A stretch of DNA of 64,000 nt, taken from Luteipulveratus flavus (GTDB taxonomy: Bacteria; Actinomycetota; Actinomycetes; Actinomycetales; Dermatophilaceae). Positions 43,945 to 52,724 of this stretch are shown here, piece after piece. Location of the stretch: NCBI RefSeq assembly GCF_029439465.1, contig NZ_JAROAV010000033.1, positions 124,001 to 188,000 on the forward strand. The letters run 5' to 3'. The notes under the pieces were generated by a model. That model ran no database searches. It had not been told where the DNA came from and saw only the letters and a list, made by a program, of their open reading frames with translations. Made by a program: the position numbers and the translations under genes. How positions within the stretch are numbered: position 1 is the stretch's first letter; each line of letters opens with the position of its first letter.

Positions 43945-44462
43945 ACGGCCGTTCCTGGCGGCGCAGGGTCCTCGTCGTGGTCGCGGTGTCGGGTGTGGCC
44001 CTGCTCGCGATGCGATGGCTGGTCACCGATCCGAACCCGCTCGGTGTCCTCGCCCTGGTGGCGATCCTCGCCGGCCTGTGGTGGTTCGCGTCCGACCACG
44101 TCCGAGACCTCGAGGCCGTCGACTGGCAGCCGCACACGATGCAGTCCGCCCGGCGGTCCGCGAGCGACGGACGGCTCGGGGTCCTGCGCTGGCTGGTCCA
44201 CGAGACGGTCGACCCGCCCACTCGACAGGGCAGCACCGCCGTGGCCGCACCCACCGCGCTGCAGCAGTCCCTCCTCGCGGTCACGGCCGGGCGGCTGCGG
44301 GCAGCCCACGCGACGACGCCCGAGGAGGACGCGGCGGACGTCGTCCGCCGTCTCCTGGCCGAGCGCGACCCGCAGCTGACGACGTACCTGCTGAGCGTTC
44401 CTGCGCCGACTCCCGACGCCGCGACCCTGGACCACCTGATCTCTCGAATCGAGGCCCTGTGA
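43941..44462 (+). CDS. Membrane protein of the MoxR operon
   Basis: 173 residues with two N-terminal helices (VLVVVAVSGVALLAM and PLGVLALVAILAGLWWF), then a soluble alpha-helical region. ATGA overlap with the DUF4129 gene before it and GTGA overlap with moxR after it. No family recognised; position suggests a structural partner of the MoxR complex. Confidence 0.75.
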   Translation: MNGRSWRRRVLVVVAVSGVALLAMRWLVTDPNPLGVLALVAILAGLWWFASDHVRDLEAVDWQPHTMQSARRSASDGRLGVLRWLVHETVDPPTRQGSTAVAAPTALQQSLLAVTAGRLRAAHATTPEEDAADVVRRLLAERDPQLTTYLLSVPAPTPDAATLDHLISRIEAL

Positions 44463-45445
44463 GCACTCTTCCCGCACCGCCGATGACGATCCCCGACGCC
44501 ACCCGCGCGGCGGCGGCCGTCCTGGACAACGTCGAGCGGGCCGTCGTCGGCAAACGAGCCGCCCTCGAGCTGGTGCTCTCCACCGTGCTCGCCGGCGGGC
44601 ACGTGCTGCTGGAGGACTTTCCGGGGCTGGGCAAGACGCTTGCGGCGCGCTCCCTGGCCCAGTCGCTCGGTCTGGACTTCACCCGCGCCCAGTTCACGCC
44701 TGACCTGCTCCCGGCGGACCTCACCGGCTCGTTCATCTACGACCAGTCGCGGGGGGAGTTCTCGTTCCGGGAGGGGCCGCTGTTCACCGGGCTCCTGCTC
44801 GCGGACGAGATCAACCGGACGCCGCCGAAGACGCAGGCCGCCCTGCTGGAGGCGATGCAGGAGCGGCAGGTCACCATCGAGGGGCAGACGTTCCGGCTGC
44901 CGCGGCCCTTCCACGTCATCGCCACCGCCAACCCGGTCGAGTACGAGGGCACCTACCCCCTCCCCGAGGCTCAGCTGGACCGGTTCCTGACCAGGGTGTC
45001 GTTCGGGTACCCCTCGCACGACGAGGAGCTGGACGTCCTGCGCCGACGCACCGGTCGACGGCAGGAGGAGATCGTGCTCCCGGCCGTTCTGGACGCGGCC
45101 GGCCTGCTGGCGGCCCAGCAGGCCATCGAGCAGGTGGACGTCGAGGACTCCGTCGCCGACTACTGCGTCCGGCTCACCCAGGCGACCCGCGAGCACGCGC
45201 ACGTCCAGATCGGCGCGTCGCCGCGTGGCTCGCTCGCGCTGCTGCTCGTCGCCCGCGCCCACGCGGTGGTCCGCGGTCGCGACTTCGTCATCCCCGAGGA
45301 CGTGAAGTCGGTTGCCGTCGCCGTCCTCGCCCACCGGATGAGCCTCAAGCCCGAGCTGTGGATGACCGACCACACCCCGACGACGGTGGTCCGGACGATC
45401 CTGTCCTCGGTGGCGGCCCCCGCGACCAGCGGCACGGGCGGCTGA
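44459..45445 (+). CDS. MoxR family AAA+ ATPase
   Basis: 328 residues from the GTG at 44459 (an ATG at 44483 is possible). Walker A is DFPGLGKTLAARSLAQ, Walker B LLLADEINRTPPKTQAALLEAM, sensor-1 region HVIATANPVEYEGTYPLPEAQLDRF. MoxR ATPases act as chaperones for metal-centre or complex assembly, usually with DUF58 and VWA proteins. The stop overlaps the DUF58 start (TGATG). Confidence 0.93.
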   Translation: MSTLPAPPMTIPDATRAAAAVLDNVERAVVGKRAALELVLSTVLAGGHVLLEDFPGLGKTLAARSLAQSLGLDFTRAQFTPDLLPADLTGSFIYDQSRGEFSFREGPLFTGLLLADEINRTPPKTQAALLEAMQERQVTIEGQTFRLPRPFHVIATANPVEYEGTYPLPEAQLDRFLTRVSFGYPSHDEELDVLRRRTGRRQEEIVLPAVLDAAGLLAAQQAIEQVDVEDSVADYCVRLTQATREHAHVQIGASPRGSLALLLVARAHAVVRGRDFVIPEDVKSVAVAVLAHRMSLKPELWMTDHTPTTVVRTILSSVAAPATSGTGG

Positions 45446-46770
45446 TGAGCGACCGTCCGGAGGTGACCGCCGGCGACGGGGCGATCGCTCGGTGGCGCCC
45501 GACGCCGTGGTTCCTGCAGGCGGCGCTCGTCGGTGGCGTGTGCCTGGTCCTCGCGGTCGTCCTGCGCCGCCCCGACCTGCTCGTGCTCGCCGCCCCGTTC
45601 GTCGTGATCACCGCATGGTCGCTCGCGACCCGGCCCACCGGAGTGCCCCGCATCCGCACCGGCGTGCGTACCTCCTGGCTGCGGGAGGCGGAGAGCTCCG
45701 CCTGGGACATCGAGGTCGCCGATGCCGAGGGCGCCGAGCAGGTGATCACGGTCCTGGAGGAGGTGCCGTACGTCCGTACCGACCCCGAGCTCGGCGTCTC
45801 GATCGGCCTGCTGGCCGGTGGCCGGATGCGCGGCAGCATCACCTGGGCTCCGCAGCGGTGGGGACGACGCACCGTCGGGAACGGCACCGTCACGCTGATC
45901 TCGCCGTGGTCGGCGTTCCGGTTCGGACCGGTCGCCCGCAGCGGCACTATCACCCACACCGCGCCCCAGGAGGAGCACTTCTCCCTCGTCGCAGCGGCAC
46001 CGCACCCGCTGGGTCTGGTCGGCCTGAACCGCAGCCGGCGTCCCGGAGAGGGCGCGGAGTTCGCCGACATCCGACCGTTCCAGCGTGGTGACCGCCTGCG
46101 CCGGGTCCACTGGCCGGTGTCGGCGCGTACCGGGCAGATCCACGTCCGGACCAGCTACGCCGACCAGGACACCGAGGTGCTCCTGCTGGTCGACGCACAC
46201 CTGGACGTCGGGGTCAGTGGGGGCCATCAGGGTCAGCAGAGCTCCCTGGACCTCGGCGTACGCTCCGCGGCTGCGCTCGCCGCCCACCTGCTGGCGCGCG
46301 GTGAGCGGGTGGGGCTGCAGGTCATCGGCATGCATCAGCCGCTCCGGGTCCCACCGGCGATGGGCGCCCGCCAGCAGCGGCGCATCATCGACTCCCTCGC
46401 CGAGGTGCACCCCTCGACCGGCATCGCCGGGTCGCGGCGGACCCGGACTCCCGTGCGCCCCGGCGCCGGGGCGCTGGTGCTCATCCTCTCGCCGCTCATC
46501 ACCCAGGACGCCGCCGAGCAGGCCGTCCGTCTCACGCAGCGCGGGGTCACCGCCGTCGTCGTGGACTGCCTCCCGCCGGACGTCGAGATCGACCCTGCGC
46601 GCGAGCCCGAGCGGCTGACGGCGTGGCGCATCCGACGCCTGGAGCGAGAGCTGGAGATCGCTCGCCTGCAGGAGCGCGGCGTCCCCGTCGTCCCCTGGAA
46701 GGGGCCGGGCTCGCTCGACCTCGTGCTGCGGCAGATCGCCCGGCGGCCGCCTCGGACGGCCGCCCGATGA
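45445..46770 (+). CDS. DUF58 domain-containing protein
   Basis: 441 residues. Two N-terminal helices (residues about 22-62), a beta-rich middle domain, the DUF58 signature FADIRPFQRGDRLRRVHWPVSA (residues about 210-231), then a VWA-like region (VLLLVDAHLDVG and GALVLILSPLI). Works with MoxR ATPases in known clusters, likely at the membrane. Stop overlaps the next ATG. Confidence 0.9.
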   Translation: MSDRPEVTAGDGAIARWRPTPWFLQAALVGGVCLVLAVVLRRPDLLVLAAPFVVITAWSLATRPTGVPRIRTGVRTSWLREAESSAWDIEVADAEGAEQVITVLEEVPYVRTDPELGVSIGLLAGGRMRGSITWAPQRWGRRTVGNGTVTLISPWSAFRFGPVARSGTITHTAPQEEHFSLVAAAPHPLGLVGLNRSRRPGEGAEFADIRPFQRGDRLRRVHWPVSARTGQIHVRTSYADQDTEVLLLVDAHLDVGVSGGHQGQQSSLDLGVRSAAALAAHLLARGERVGLQVIGMHQPLRVPPAMGARQQRRIIDSLAEVHPSTGIAGSRRTRTPVRPGAGALVLILSPLITQDAAEQAVRLTQRGVTAVVVDCLPPDVEIDPAREPERLTAWRIRRLERELEIARLQERGVPVVPWKGPGSLDLVLRQIARRPPRTAAR

Positions 46771-47327
46771 CCATCTACGAGGTGGTGATGCAGCGAGCCC
46801 GTGCGCTGCACGGCGACCGCCTCGCCCTCAACGGGCTCCTGCTCGCCGCGTACCTGCTGTTCTGGTGCTGTACGGCAGCCGCCCCGGGCGCGGTGTCCGG
46901 GTTCGTGACGATCATCGGGGTCGTGCTGCTGGTCGTCCTGTTGCTCGACCCGTACCAGCCGACCGGTCTGCTGGTGCTGGTCGTCGGCGTCTGGCTCTGG
47001 TACGTCAGCACCGAGGACCCGACGACGTGGTGGTCCCTGCCGGCCGGGCTGTGCCTGCTCGCTGCTCACGCCGCCCAGTCCCTGATCGCGTCGGCACCGG
47101 ACTCCGCACCGGTGCCTCGCGAGGTGCGTCGGCTGTGGCAGCGCCGGTACGGCGTCGTGGCGGTGCTGACCGGCCTGCTCGCCGTGGTCGTGCTCGCCCT
47201 GGCGACGCGACCCGGTGACCATCAGTGGTGGTCGGTCCTCGGCCTCGTGGTGGTCGCGGCCGGAGTGCTCGCGGTCGCGACACTGGTCGCCCCGACGTCC
47301 GGCGACGCGGAGCACGGAGGTCGCTAG
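46767..47327 (+). CDS. Membrane protein, last gene of the MoxR operon
   Basis: 186 residues with five to six helices (LALNGLLLAAYLLFWCC, VTIIGVVLLVVLLLDPY, and others). ATGA overlap with the DUF58 gene. No catalytic motif or known family recognised. Its stop codon lies in a CTAG shared with the convergent tetR stop. Confidence 0.75.
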   Translation: MTIYEVVMQRARALHGDRLALNGLLLAAYLLFWCCTAAAPGAVSGFVTIIGVVLLVVLLLDPYQPTGLLVLVVGVWLWYVSTEDPTTWWSLPAGLCLLAAHAAQSLIASAPDSAPVPREVRRLWQRRYGVVAVLTGLLAVVVLALATRPGDHQWWSVLGLVVVAAGVLAVATLVAPTSGDAEHGGR

Positions 47328-47920
47328 CGGTCGGCCCGGAGCATCCGCTCGGCCACCCAGGCGATCCCGTCCGTGGTCTCGCCCGGGCTCCCCGTCGGCT
47401 GCATGACGTGGCTCAGCACCACCCGGATGACCACGTCGATGGCTGCCGCGGCCTGAGGGGGCGTGAGCCCAGGCTCGTACGGCTGGACCCGCTCGGCAAC
47501 GACGGCGGTGGCCCTGGCCAGCAGCGACCGCGAGTTGGTGGTGAGCAGCGGGAGGAGCTCGGTGTCCGCGCCGTGCGTCGCCGACACGACGGCGCGCAGC
47601 ATCGCGCTCTCGGCGGCGAGCTCCAGCACACCCCGCGCCGCCGCGCGTATCGCCTCGACGAGGTCGTCCGGCTGCTCGTCGAACGCCGCCTCCACGACCT
47701 GCAGGAACCGTGCGAGCTCGGTCAGCACCAGCGCCTCGGCCAGGTCGCTCTTGGACCCGACCTCGGTGTAGACGGTCTGCCGACTCACGCCGACGTCGGT
47801 GGCCAGCCGGCCCATCGTCACCGACGCCCAGCCGGTCTCGACCGTGAGGCGCCCCGCCGCGGCGATGACGCGTTCCCGGATGCTGGTCGTCGAGTCGTCG
47901 CGCACAGCACTCCGGGGCAT
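47324..47920 (-). CDS. TetR family regulator of alkane hydroxylase (AlkX-like)
   Basis: 198 residues from the ATG at 47920, four bases after the alkB stop. N-terminal helix-turn-helix: RERVIAAAGRLTVETGWASV, VSRQTVYTEVGSKSDL. The C-terminal helices form the ligand domain (TELLPLLTTNSRSLLARA). An alkB-rubredoxin gene followed by a TetR gene is the arrangement of alkW1-alkX in Dietzia, where the regulator represses the operon and is released by fatty acids. Its likely operator is the palindrome 17 bases upstream of alkB. Confidence 0.88.
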   Translation of the reverse strand: MPRSAVRDDSTTSIRERVIAAAGRLTVETGWASVTMGRLATDVGVSRQTVYTEVGSKSDLAEALVLTELARFLQVVEAAFDEQPDDLVEAIRAAARGVLELAAESAMLRAVVSATHGADTELLPLLTTNSRSLLARATAVVAERVQPYEPGLTPPQAAAAIDVVIRVVLSHVMQPTGSPGETTDGIAWVAERMLRADR

Positions 47921-47924
47921 GGCC

Positions 47925-49436
47925 TCAGTCTGCAACAGCCCTCTCGACCGGCACGAAGTCGACCTTCTCCCGTACCCCGCAGTCGGGGCAGCACCAGCTG
48001 TCCGGGATCTCCCGCCAGGCGGTCCCCGCAGGAAAACCCTCGTGCTCGTCGCCGGCCGCGACCTCGTACACGTAGGAGCAGCCGGGGCAGCGGGCGGCGA
48101 GGATCTCGCCGTCGACGTCGCGCACGGTCGGGTCCGTCCCGACGACCTGGGGCCCGGTCGGCACCGGATAGCGCACGAGGACGGCCTCCCGATGACGCGG
48201 ACTGAGGTTGGCCCGGCTCATGTCGCCGTCGAAGTGGGCCAGCACCCGCGGGTCCATGACCCGGCGCCAGATCGCCGGTACGACGGCGAGCATGATCATC
48301 CCCGCGTACCCGGTCGGCAGCGCCGGTGACTCCTTGAAGTCGCGCAGCGTCTGGTAGCGGCGGGTGGGGGTGGCGTGGTGGTCGCTGTGCCGCTGCAGGT
48401 GGTAGAGGAGGACGTTGGTCGCGATGTTGTTGGAGTTCCAGCTGTGGCTGGGGTTGACCCGCTCGTACCGCCGCCGGCCCTCGATGCCGACCATCTGGCG
48501 GCGCATGCCGTAGTGCTCCATGTAGTTGACCACCTCCAGCAGGCTGAACCCGACGACGGCCTGCAGCACCAGGTACGGCAGCACGCCGAGGCCGAACAGC
48601 CCGGTCAGGGTCGCGAACAGGACCGAGGACATCAGCCAGGCGTTGAGCACGTCGTTGCCGATGCGGTACGGGTGCTGGTGCTTGCGGGCGTACCTCTTGC
48701 GCTCCAGCCGCCAGGCGCTGCGCAGCGAGCCCCACACCGTCCGCGGCCAGAACTGGTAGAAGCTCTCGCCGACCCGGCTGCTCGCCGGGTCCTCGGGCGT
48801 CGCGACCCGGACGTGATGGCCGCGGTTGTGCTCGATGTAGAAGTGGCCGTAGAAGCTCTGGGCCAGGGCGATCTTGGCCAGCCACCGCTCGTGGGACTCC
48901 TTCTTGTGGCCGAGCTCGTGGGCGGTGTTGATGCCGATCCCGCCGACGCAGCCGATCGACACGGCGATGCCGATCTTCTGCACGAGCGTCAGGTGCAGGT
49001 CGTCCACGACCAGGTCGGCTCCCCAGCCGTACTGCGCCAGCCAGGACGCCACGCCCAGCCACTCGGCGGTCCAGCCGACGGGGTTGTGACCGGCGAGCGC
49101 CGCCGTCGCGCCGACCAGGCCGACGTACTGGATCGGCAGATAGAAGAAAGTGATCCAGCGGTAGTAGCGGTCTTTCTCCAGCGCCTCGATGATCTCCTCG
49201 GGCGGGTTCGAGCGGTCCAGGCCCGCGACGAGGTCGATGGCCGGGACGATCCCGAGGATCAGGATCGGGCCGATCCAGACGACCCAGGTCCAGCCGGTCA
49301 GCAGGAAGGTCACGATCGCGATGATCGCCAGTGACGGGATCACCAGGCCCAGCAGCCACAGGTAGCGCTTCTTGTCACGCCACTGCTCGGTCGAGCCGTC
49401 GGGCACCGTGCTGCGGTCGTGCTCCGCCACTGCCAT
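47925..49436 (-). CDS. alkB: Alkane 1-monooxygenase fused to C-terminal rubredoxin
   Basis: 503 residues from the ATG at 49436, behind GAGGAGAGG. Residues about 25-405 are a membrane-bound di-iron alkane hydroxylase with about six helices and the histidine boxes NTAHELGHKK, EHNRGHHVRV, NYMEHYG and LQRHSDHHATPTRRYQ. Residues about 440-495 are a rubredoxin with both cysteine pairs (CPGCSYVYE and CCPDCG), which delivers electrons straight to the hydroxylase. It oxidises n-alkanes to 1-alkanols; chain-length range cannot be told from sequence alone. The rubredoxin reductase is not in the window. Confidence 0.96.
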   Translation of the reverse strand: MAVAEHDRSTVPDGSTEQWRDKKRYLWLLGLVIPSLAIIAIVTFLLTGWTWVVWIGPILILGIVPAIDLVAGLDRSNPPEEIIEALEKDRYYRWITFFYLPIQYVGLVGATAALAGHNPVGWTAEWLGVASWLAQYGWGADLVVDDLHLTLVQKIGIAVSIGCVGGIGINTAHELGHKKESHERWLAKIALAQSFYGHFYIEHNRGHHVRVATPEDPASSRVGESFYQFWPRTVWGSLRSAWRLERKRYARKHQHPYRIGNDVLNAWLMSSVLFATLTGLFGLGVLPYLVLQAVVGFSLLEVVNYMEHYGMRRQMVGIEGRRRYERVNPSHSWNSNNIATNVLLYHLQRHSDHHATPTRRYQTLRDFKESPALPTGYAGMIMLAVVPAIWRRVMDPRVLAHFDGDMSRANLSPRHREAVLVRYPVPTGPQVVGTDPTVRDVDGEILAARCPGCSYVYEVAAGDEHEGFPAGTAWREIPDSWCCPDCGVREKVDFVPVERAVAD

Positions 49437-49452
49437 GGCGCTGTCCTCTCCT

Positions 49453-49491
49453 CGCGTACTTGACAAAACCGTATGGTTTGTCAAGTACGCG
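49453..49491 (-). promoter_or_regulatory. 15-bp-arm palindromic operator upstream of alkB
   Basis: CGCGTACTTGACAAA (49453-49467) is exactly matched by TTTGTCAAGTACGCG (49477-49491), with nine bases between. A minus-strand pair TTGTCG (49497-49492) and TACGGT (49473-49468), 18 bases apart, overlaps it, so a bound dimer would block RNA polymerase. It is the best candidate site for the adjacent TetR protein. Confidence 0.75.
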
Positions 49492-49515
49492 CGACAAGTG
49501 CTTCGGGCAGATCGG

Positions 49516-49531
49516 TGTGACCTGGGTCACG
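49516..49531. promoter_or_regulatory. CRP-type site upstream of the alkB promoter
   Basis: TGTGACCTGGGTCACG differs from the TGTGA-N6-TCACA consensus by one base. It is 80-95 bases upstream of the alkB start, just above the operator, a fitting position for a CRP/GlxR-type activator linking alkane use to carbon status. The same core (CTGGGTCAC) is in the site upstream of thyA. Confidence 0.5.
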
Positions 49532-49606
49532 GTGACCCGGAACGACAGGCCGAGCCCGCTCGGTCGCCGTCCGGATGACGAGACCGGCGATGCGGTCCCG
49601 GACGTG

Positions 49607-49640
49607 CGGCAGCCCCCGAGCCGAGGCTCGGAGGCTGCCG
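49607..49640 (-). terminator. Terminator hairpin of clpX
   Basis: CGGCAGCC (49607-49614) pairs with GGCTGCCG (49633-49640), and CCGAGCC pairs with GGCTCGG inside it. It begins 23 bases past the clpX stop on the minus strand. Confidence 0.75.
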
Positions 49641-49662
49641 TGTACGAACGAGGCGGCTGCGC

Positions 49663-50943
49663 CTACGCGGACTCCTTGCGCTGGTTGCGCTTCCGGGTGC
49701 CGGTGTCGCGCCGGACGATCGTGGGGTTGACGTTGTCGAGGACGACCTCGCGCGTCACCACCACGCGGGCGATGTCGTCGTCGCTCGGGACGTCGAACAT
49801 GACCGGCAGGAGGACTTCCTCCATGATGGCCCGCAGACCACGGGCGCCGGTCCCGCGCAGCATCGCCTGCTCCGCGACCGCCTCGATGGCGTCCTCGGTG
49901 AACTCCAGCTCGACGCCGTCGATCTCGAACATCCGCTCGTACTGCTTCACCAGTGCGTTCCGCGGCTCGGTGAGGATGGAGACCAGGCCGTCGCGGTCCA
50001 GCGGCGCGACGGTCGTGATGACCGGCAGGCGACCGATGAACTCGGGGATGAGCCCGAACTTCATCAGGTCCTCCGGCAGCACGTCGTCGAAGTGCTCGGC
50101 GGCGTCCTTGGCCGCCCGCAGCTCCGAGCCGAAGCCCAGGCCCTGCTTGCCGGCGCGGGCCTCGATGAGCTTCTCCAGACCCGCGAACGCCCCACCCACG
50201 ATGAACAGCACGTTGGTGGTGTCGATCTGGATGAACTCCTGGTGCGGGTGCTTGCGACCGCCCTGCGGCGGGACCGACGCCGTGGTCCCCTCGAGGATCT
50301 TCAGCAGCGCCTGCTGCACGCCCTCGCCGGAGACGTCCCGGGTGATCGAGGGGTTCTCGCTCTTGCGGGCGACCTTGTCGACCTCGTCGATGTAGATGAT
50401 GCCGGTCTCGGCCTTCTTCACGTCGAAGTCGGCGGCCTGGATCAGCTTGAGCAGGATGTTCTCGACGTCCTCACCGACGTACCCCGCCTCGGTGAGCGCC
50501 GTGGCGTCGGCAATGGCGAACGGGACGTTGAGCATCTTGGCGAGCGTCTGGGCCAGGTAGGTCTTGCCGCAACCGGTGGGACCGATCAGCAGGATGTTGG
50601 ACTTGGCGATCTCGACCGCCTGACCGTCCTTCTTCGGACCCTGCTCGGCCGCCTGGATCCGCTTGTAGTGGTTGTAGACCGCCACGGCCAGCGCGCGCTT
50701 GGCGACGTCCTGGCCGATGACGTACTGCTCGAGGAACTCGAAGATCTCCCGCGGCTTCGGCAGCTGGTCGAGACCGAGCTCGGAGGACTCCGCGAGCTCC
50801 TCCTCGATGATCTCGTTGCACAGGTCGATGCACTCGTCGCAGATGTAGACGCCCGGGCCGGCGATGAGCTTCTTGACCTGCTTCTGGCTCTTGCCGCAGA
50901 ACGAGCACTTGAGCAGGTCGCCACCCTCTCCGATGCGTGCCAC
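49663..50943 (-). CDS. clpX: ATP-dependent Clp protease ATP-binding subunit ClpX
   Basis: 426 residues from the GTG at 50943. N-terminal zinc-binding domain with CSFCGK and CDECIDLC, then an AAA+ module: Walker [16 protein letters not shown], Walker [10 protein letters not shown], pore loop GYVGEDVEN, and the IGF-type ClpP-docking loop seen here as QGLGFGSEL. Unfolds substrates for ClpP1P2, encoded upstream. A hairpin between clpP2 and clpX suggests its own promoter. Confidence 0.96.
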   Translation of the reverse strand: MARIGEGGDLLKCSFCGKSQKQVKKLIAGPGVYICDECIDLCNEIIEEELAESSELGLDQLPKPREIFEFLEQYVIGQDVAKRALAVAVYNHYKRIQAAEQGPKKDGQAVEIAKSNILLIGPTGCGKTYLAQTLAKMLNVPFAIADATALTEAGYVGEDVENILLKLIQAADFDVKKAETGIIYIDEVDKVARKSENPSITRDVSGEGVQQALLKILEGTTASVPPQGGRKHPHQEFIQIDTTNVLFIVGGAFAGLEKLIEARAGKQGLGFGSELRAAKDAAEHFDDVLPEDLMKFGLIPEFIGRLPVITTVAPLDRDGLVSILTEPRNALVKQYERMFEIDGVELEFTEDAIEAVAEQAMLRGTGARGLRAIMEEVLLPVMFDVPSDDDIARVVVTREVVLDNVNPTIVRRDTGTRKRNQRKESA

Positions 50944-51241
50944 GCGCGTCCCTTTCGTTGGTCCGAGTGTCGGTGCACCGCAAGCCGGCGATGCCGGTGC
51001 GAGCGACGCTACCCCTACTCCGTGCGGGGGACCTTCATTGAAACCCATTAGAGCGTGGCGACGGCGACCGGCACACCCCTTGTCCGCTGATGGCGGAACG
51101 GGCGTCCCCGCTCAGCGGTGACGCAGGTCGGATCGGGTGAGCGTGCTCGGCGGGATGCCGAGGTGGCCGATCGTGACCGGGTTGACCATGCCGTGGACGG
51201 CTCCCCGCGGCGCGGCCGTGTCGCACGCCTCGCTGCGAGAG
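50944..51241. other. Non-coding gap upstream of clpX
   Basis: This is most of a 353-base gap without a gene. It should hold the clpX promoter on the minus strand; TCTAAT near 51052 is a possible -10 element, but no convincing -35 was found. Open frames here have no family resemblance. The clpP terminator occupies the far end. Confidence 0.4.
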
Positions 51242-51284
51242 CGCAAGCAGCCGGTCACCCGTGGCGGGTGACCGGCTGCTTGCG
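51242..51284 (-). terminator. Terminator of the clpP1-clpP2 operon
   Basis: The arms 51242-51260 and 51266-51284 form a perfect 19-bp stem with the loop GTGGC, 12 bases past the clpP2 stop. Confidence 0.85.
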
Positions 51285-51296
51285 GGACGGGTCGGC

Positions 51297-51968
51297 TCAG
51301 TCCTCGGCGGACGCCTTCCGGCTGCTGAGGACCTGGTCGATGAGGCCGTACTCCTTGGCCTGCTCGGCCGTCAGGATCTTGTCGCGCTCGATGTCCTTCT
51401 CGACCTGCTCCTTGGAGCGGCCGGTGTGGTGGGCCAGCGTGTCCTCGAGCCAGCCGCGCATCCGGAAGATCTCGTTCGCCTGGATCTCCACGTCGGAGGC
51501 CTGGCCACCGGCGCCCTCCATGGCGGGCTGGTGGATCAGGATGCGGGCGTTCGGCAGGGCGAACCGCTTGCCCGCCGCACCGGCACCGAGCAGGACCGCG
51601 GCGGCCGAGGCCGCCTGACCGATGACGAACGTCTGCACATCCGGACGGATGTACTGCATCGTGTCGTAGATCGCGGTCAGCGCCGTGAAGGAGCCGCCGG
51701 GCGAGTTGATGTACATCAGGATGTCGCGGTCGGGGTCCTGGCTCTCCAGCACGATCAGCTGGGCGATGATGTCGTCCGCCGACGCGTCGTCCACCTGCAC
51801 GCCGAGGAAGACGATGCGGTCCTCGAACAGCTTGGTGTACGGGTCCTGCCGCTTCATGCCGTAGGAGGTGCGCTCCTCGAACTGCGGCAGGATGTAGCGG
51901 CTGGTGGGCGCAGGGCCACGGTAGAGACCGCTCGGCCCATAGAGGTTCTCGGTCATCTCGTTCCTCAC
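51297..51968 (-). CDS. clpP2: ATP-dependent Clp protease proteolytic subunit ClpP2
   Basis: 223 residues from the GTG at 51968 (GTGA overlap with clpP1); an ATG at 51956 is possible. Serine protease triad: Ser in [11 protein letters not shown], His in ILIHQPAM, Asp in EKDIERDK. The longer N-terminus ([20 protein letters not shown]) is typical of the second actinobacterial ClpP, which forms a mixed 14-mer with ClpP1 and makes the ClpX contact. Confidence 0.95.
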   Translation of the reverse strand: MRNEMTENLYGPSGLYRGPAPTSRYILPQFEERTSYGMKRQDPYTKLFEDRIVFLGVQVDDASADDIIAQLIVLESQDPDRDILMYINSPGGSFTALTAIYDTMQYIRPDVQTFVIGQAASAAAVLLGAGAAGKRFALPNARILIHQPAMEGAGGQASDVEIQANEIFRMRGWLEDTLAHHTGRSKEQVEKDIERDKILTAEQAKEYGLIDQVLSSRKASAED

Positions 51969-52588
51969 TTGCGGACGTCGTCGGCGTCGACGTCGTCGGG
52001 TGCGTCGGTACGGTCGGTCGATCGCTCGAAGACGTGGTCGACGAAGCCGTAGTCCTTGGCCTCCGCGGCGGAGAACCAGCGGTCACGATCGGAGTCGGCC
52101 TCGATCTGGTCGACGGTCTGGCCGGTGTGGTCGGCGATCAGCTCGGCCATCTGCTTCTTGATGAACAGCAGCTGCTCGGCCTGGGTCTTCACGTCCGAGG
52201 CGGTGCCCTGGATGCCGCCGAGCGGCTGGTGCATCATGATCCGCGCGTGCGGGGTGGCGTACCGCTTGCCCTGGGTGCCCGCCGACAGCAGGAACTGACC
52301 CATGCTGGCGGCCAGGCCCATCGCGACCGTCGCCACGTCGCAGGGGACCCACTGCATGGTGTCGAAGATCGCCATGCCGGCCGTCACGGAGCCACCGGGG
52401 CTGTTGATGTACAGCCAGATGTCCTTCTCGGGGTCCTCGGCGGCCAGGAGAAGGAGCTGGGCGCAGATCGCGTTGGCGTTCTCGTCGCGCACCTCCGAAC
52501 CGAGGAAGATGATGCGTTCCTTGAGCAGGCGGTTGTAGATCTGGTCGTCCAGGCCGGCGACCGGGCGCTGGGTCTCCATCGATGTCAC
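51965..52588 (-). CDS. clpP1: ATP-dependent Clp protease proteolytic subunit ClpP1
   Basis: 207 residues, GTG start at 52588 with GGAG five bases before it; an in-frame ATG at 52579 has worse spacing. Triad: Ser in [11 protein letters not shown], His in IMMHQPLGG, Asp in [10 protein letters not shown]. First gene of the clpP1-clpP2 operon. Upstream at 52681-52694, GTTCGC-N5-GCA is one base from the ClgR box described in Streptomyces. Confidence 0.95.
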   Translation of the reverse strand: MTSMETQRPVAGLDDQIYNRLLKERIIFLGSEVRDENANAICAQLLLLAAEDPEKDIWLYINSPGGSVTAGMAIFDTMQWVPCDVATVAMGLAASMGQFLLSAGTQGKRYATPHARIMMHQPLGGIQGTASDVKTQAEQLLFIKKQMAELIADHTGQTVDQIEADSDRDRWFSAAEAKDYGFVDHVFERSTDRTDAPDDVDADDVRK

Positions 52589-52724
52589 TGCTTCTCCATC
52601 CGTCGTAACCCTTACGGGTGCTGACCTCTTTGTGGACCCTAACGTCCGCCCGGACCCGCTTCGTCCCGGGTGGGGCCGGTGTTCGCCGTGAGCAGAAGGC
52701 CTGCCCGGTACGTCCGTGGCCCGG

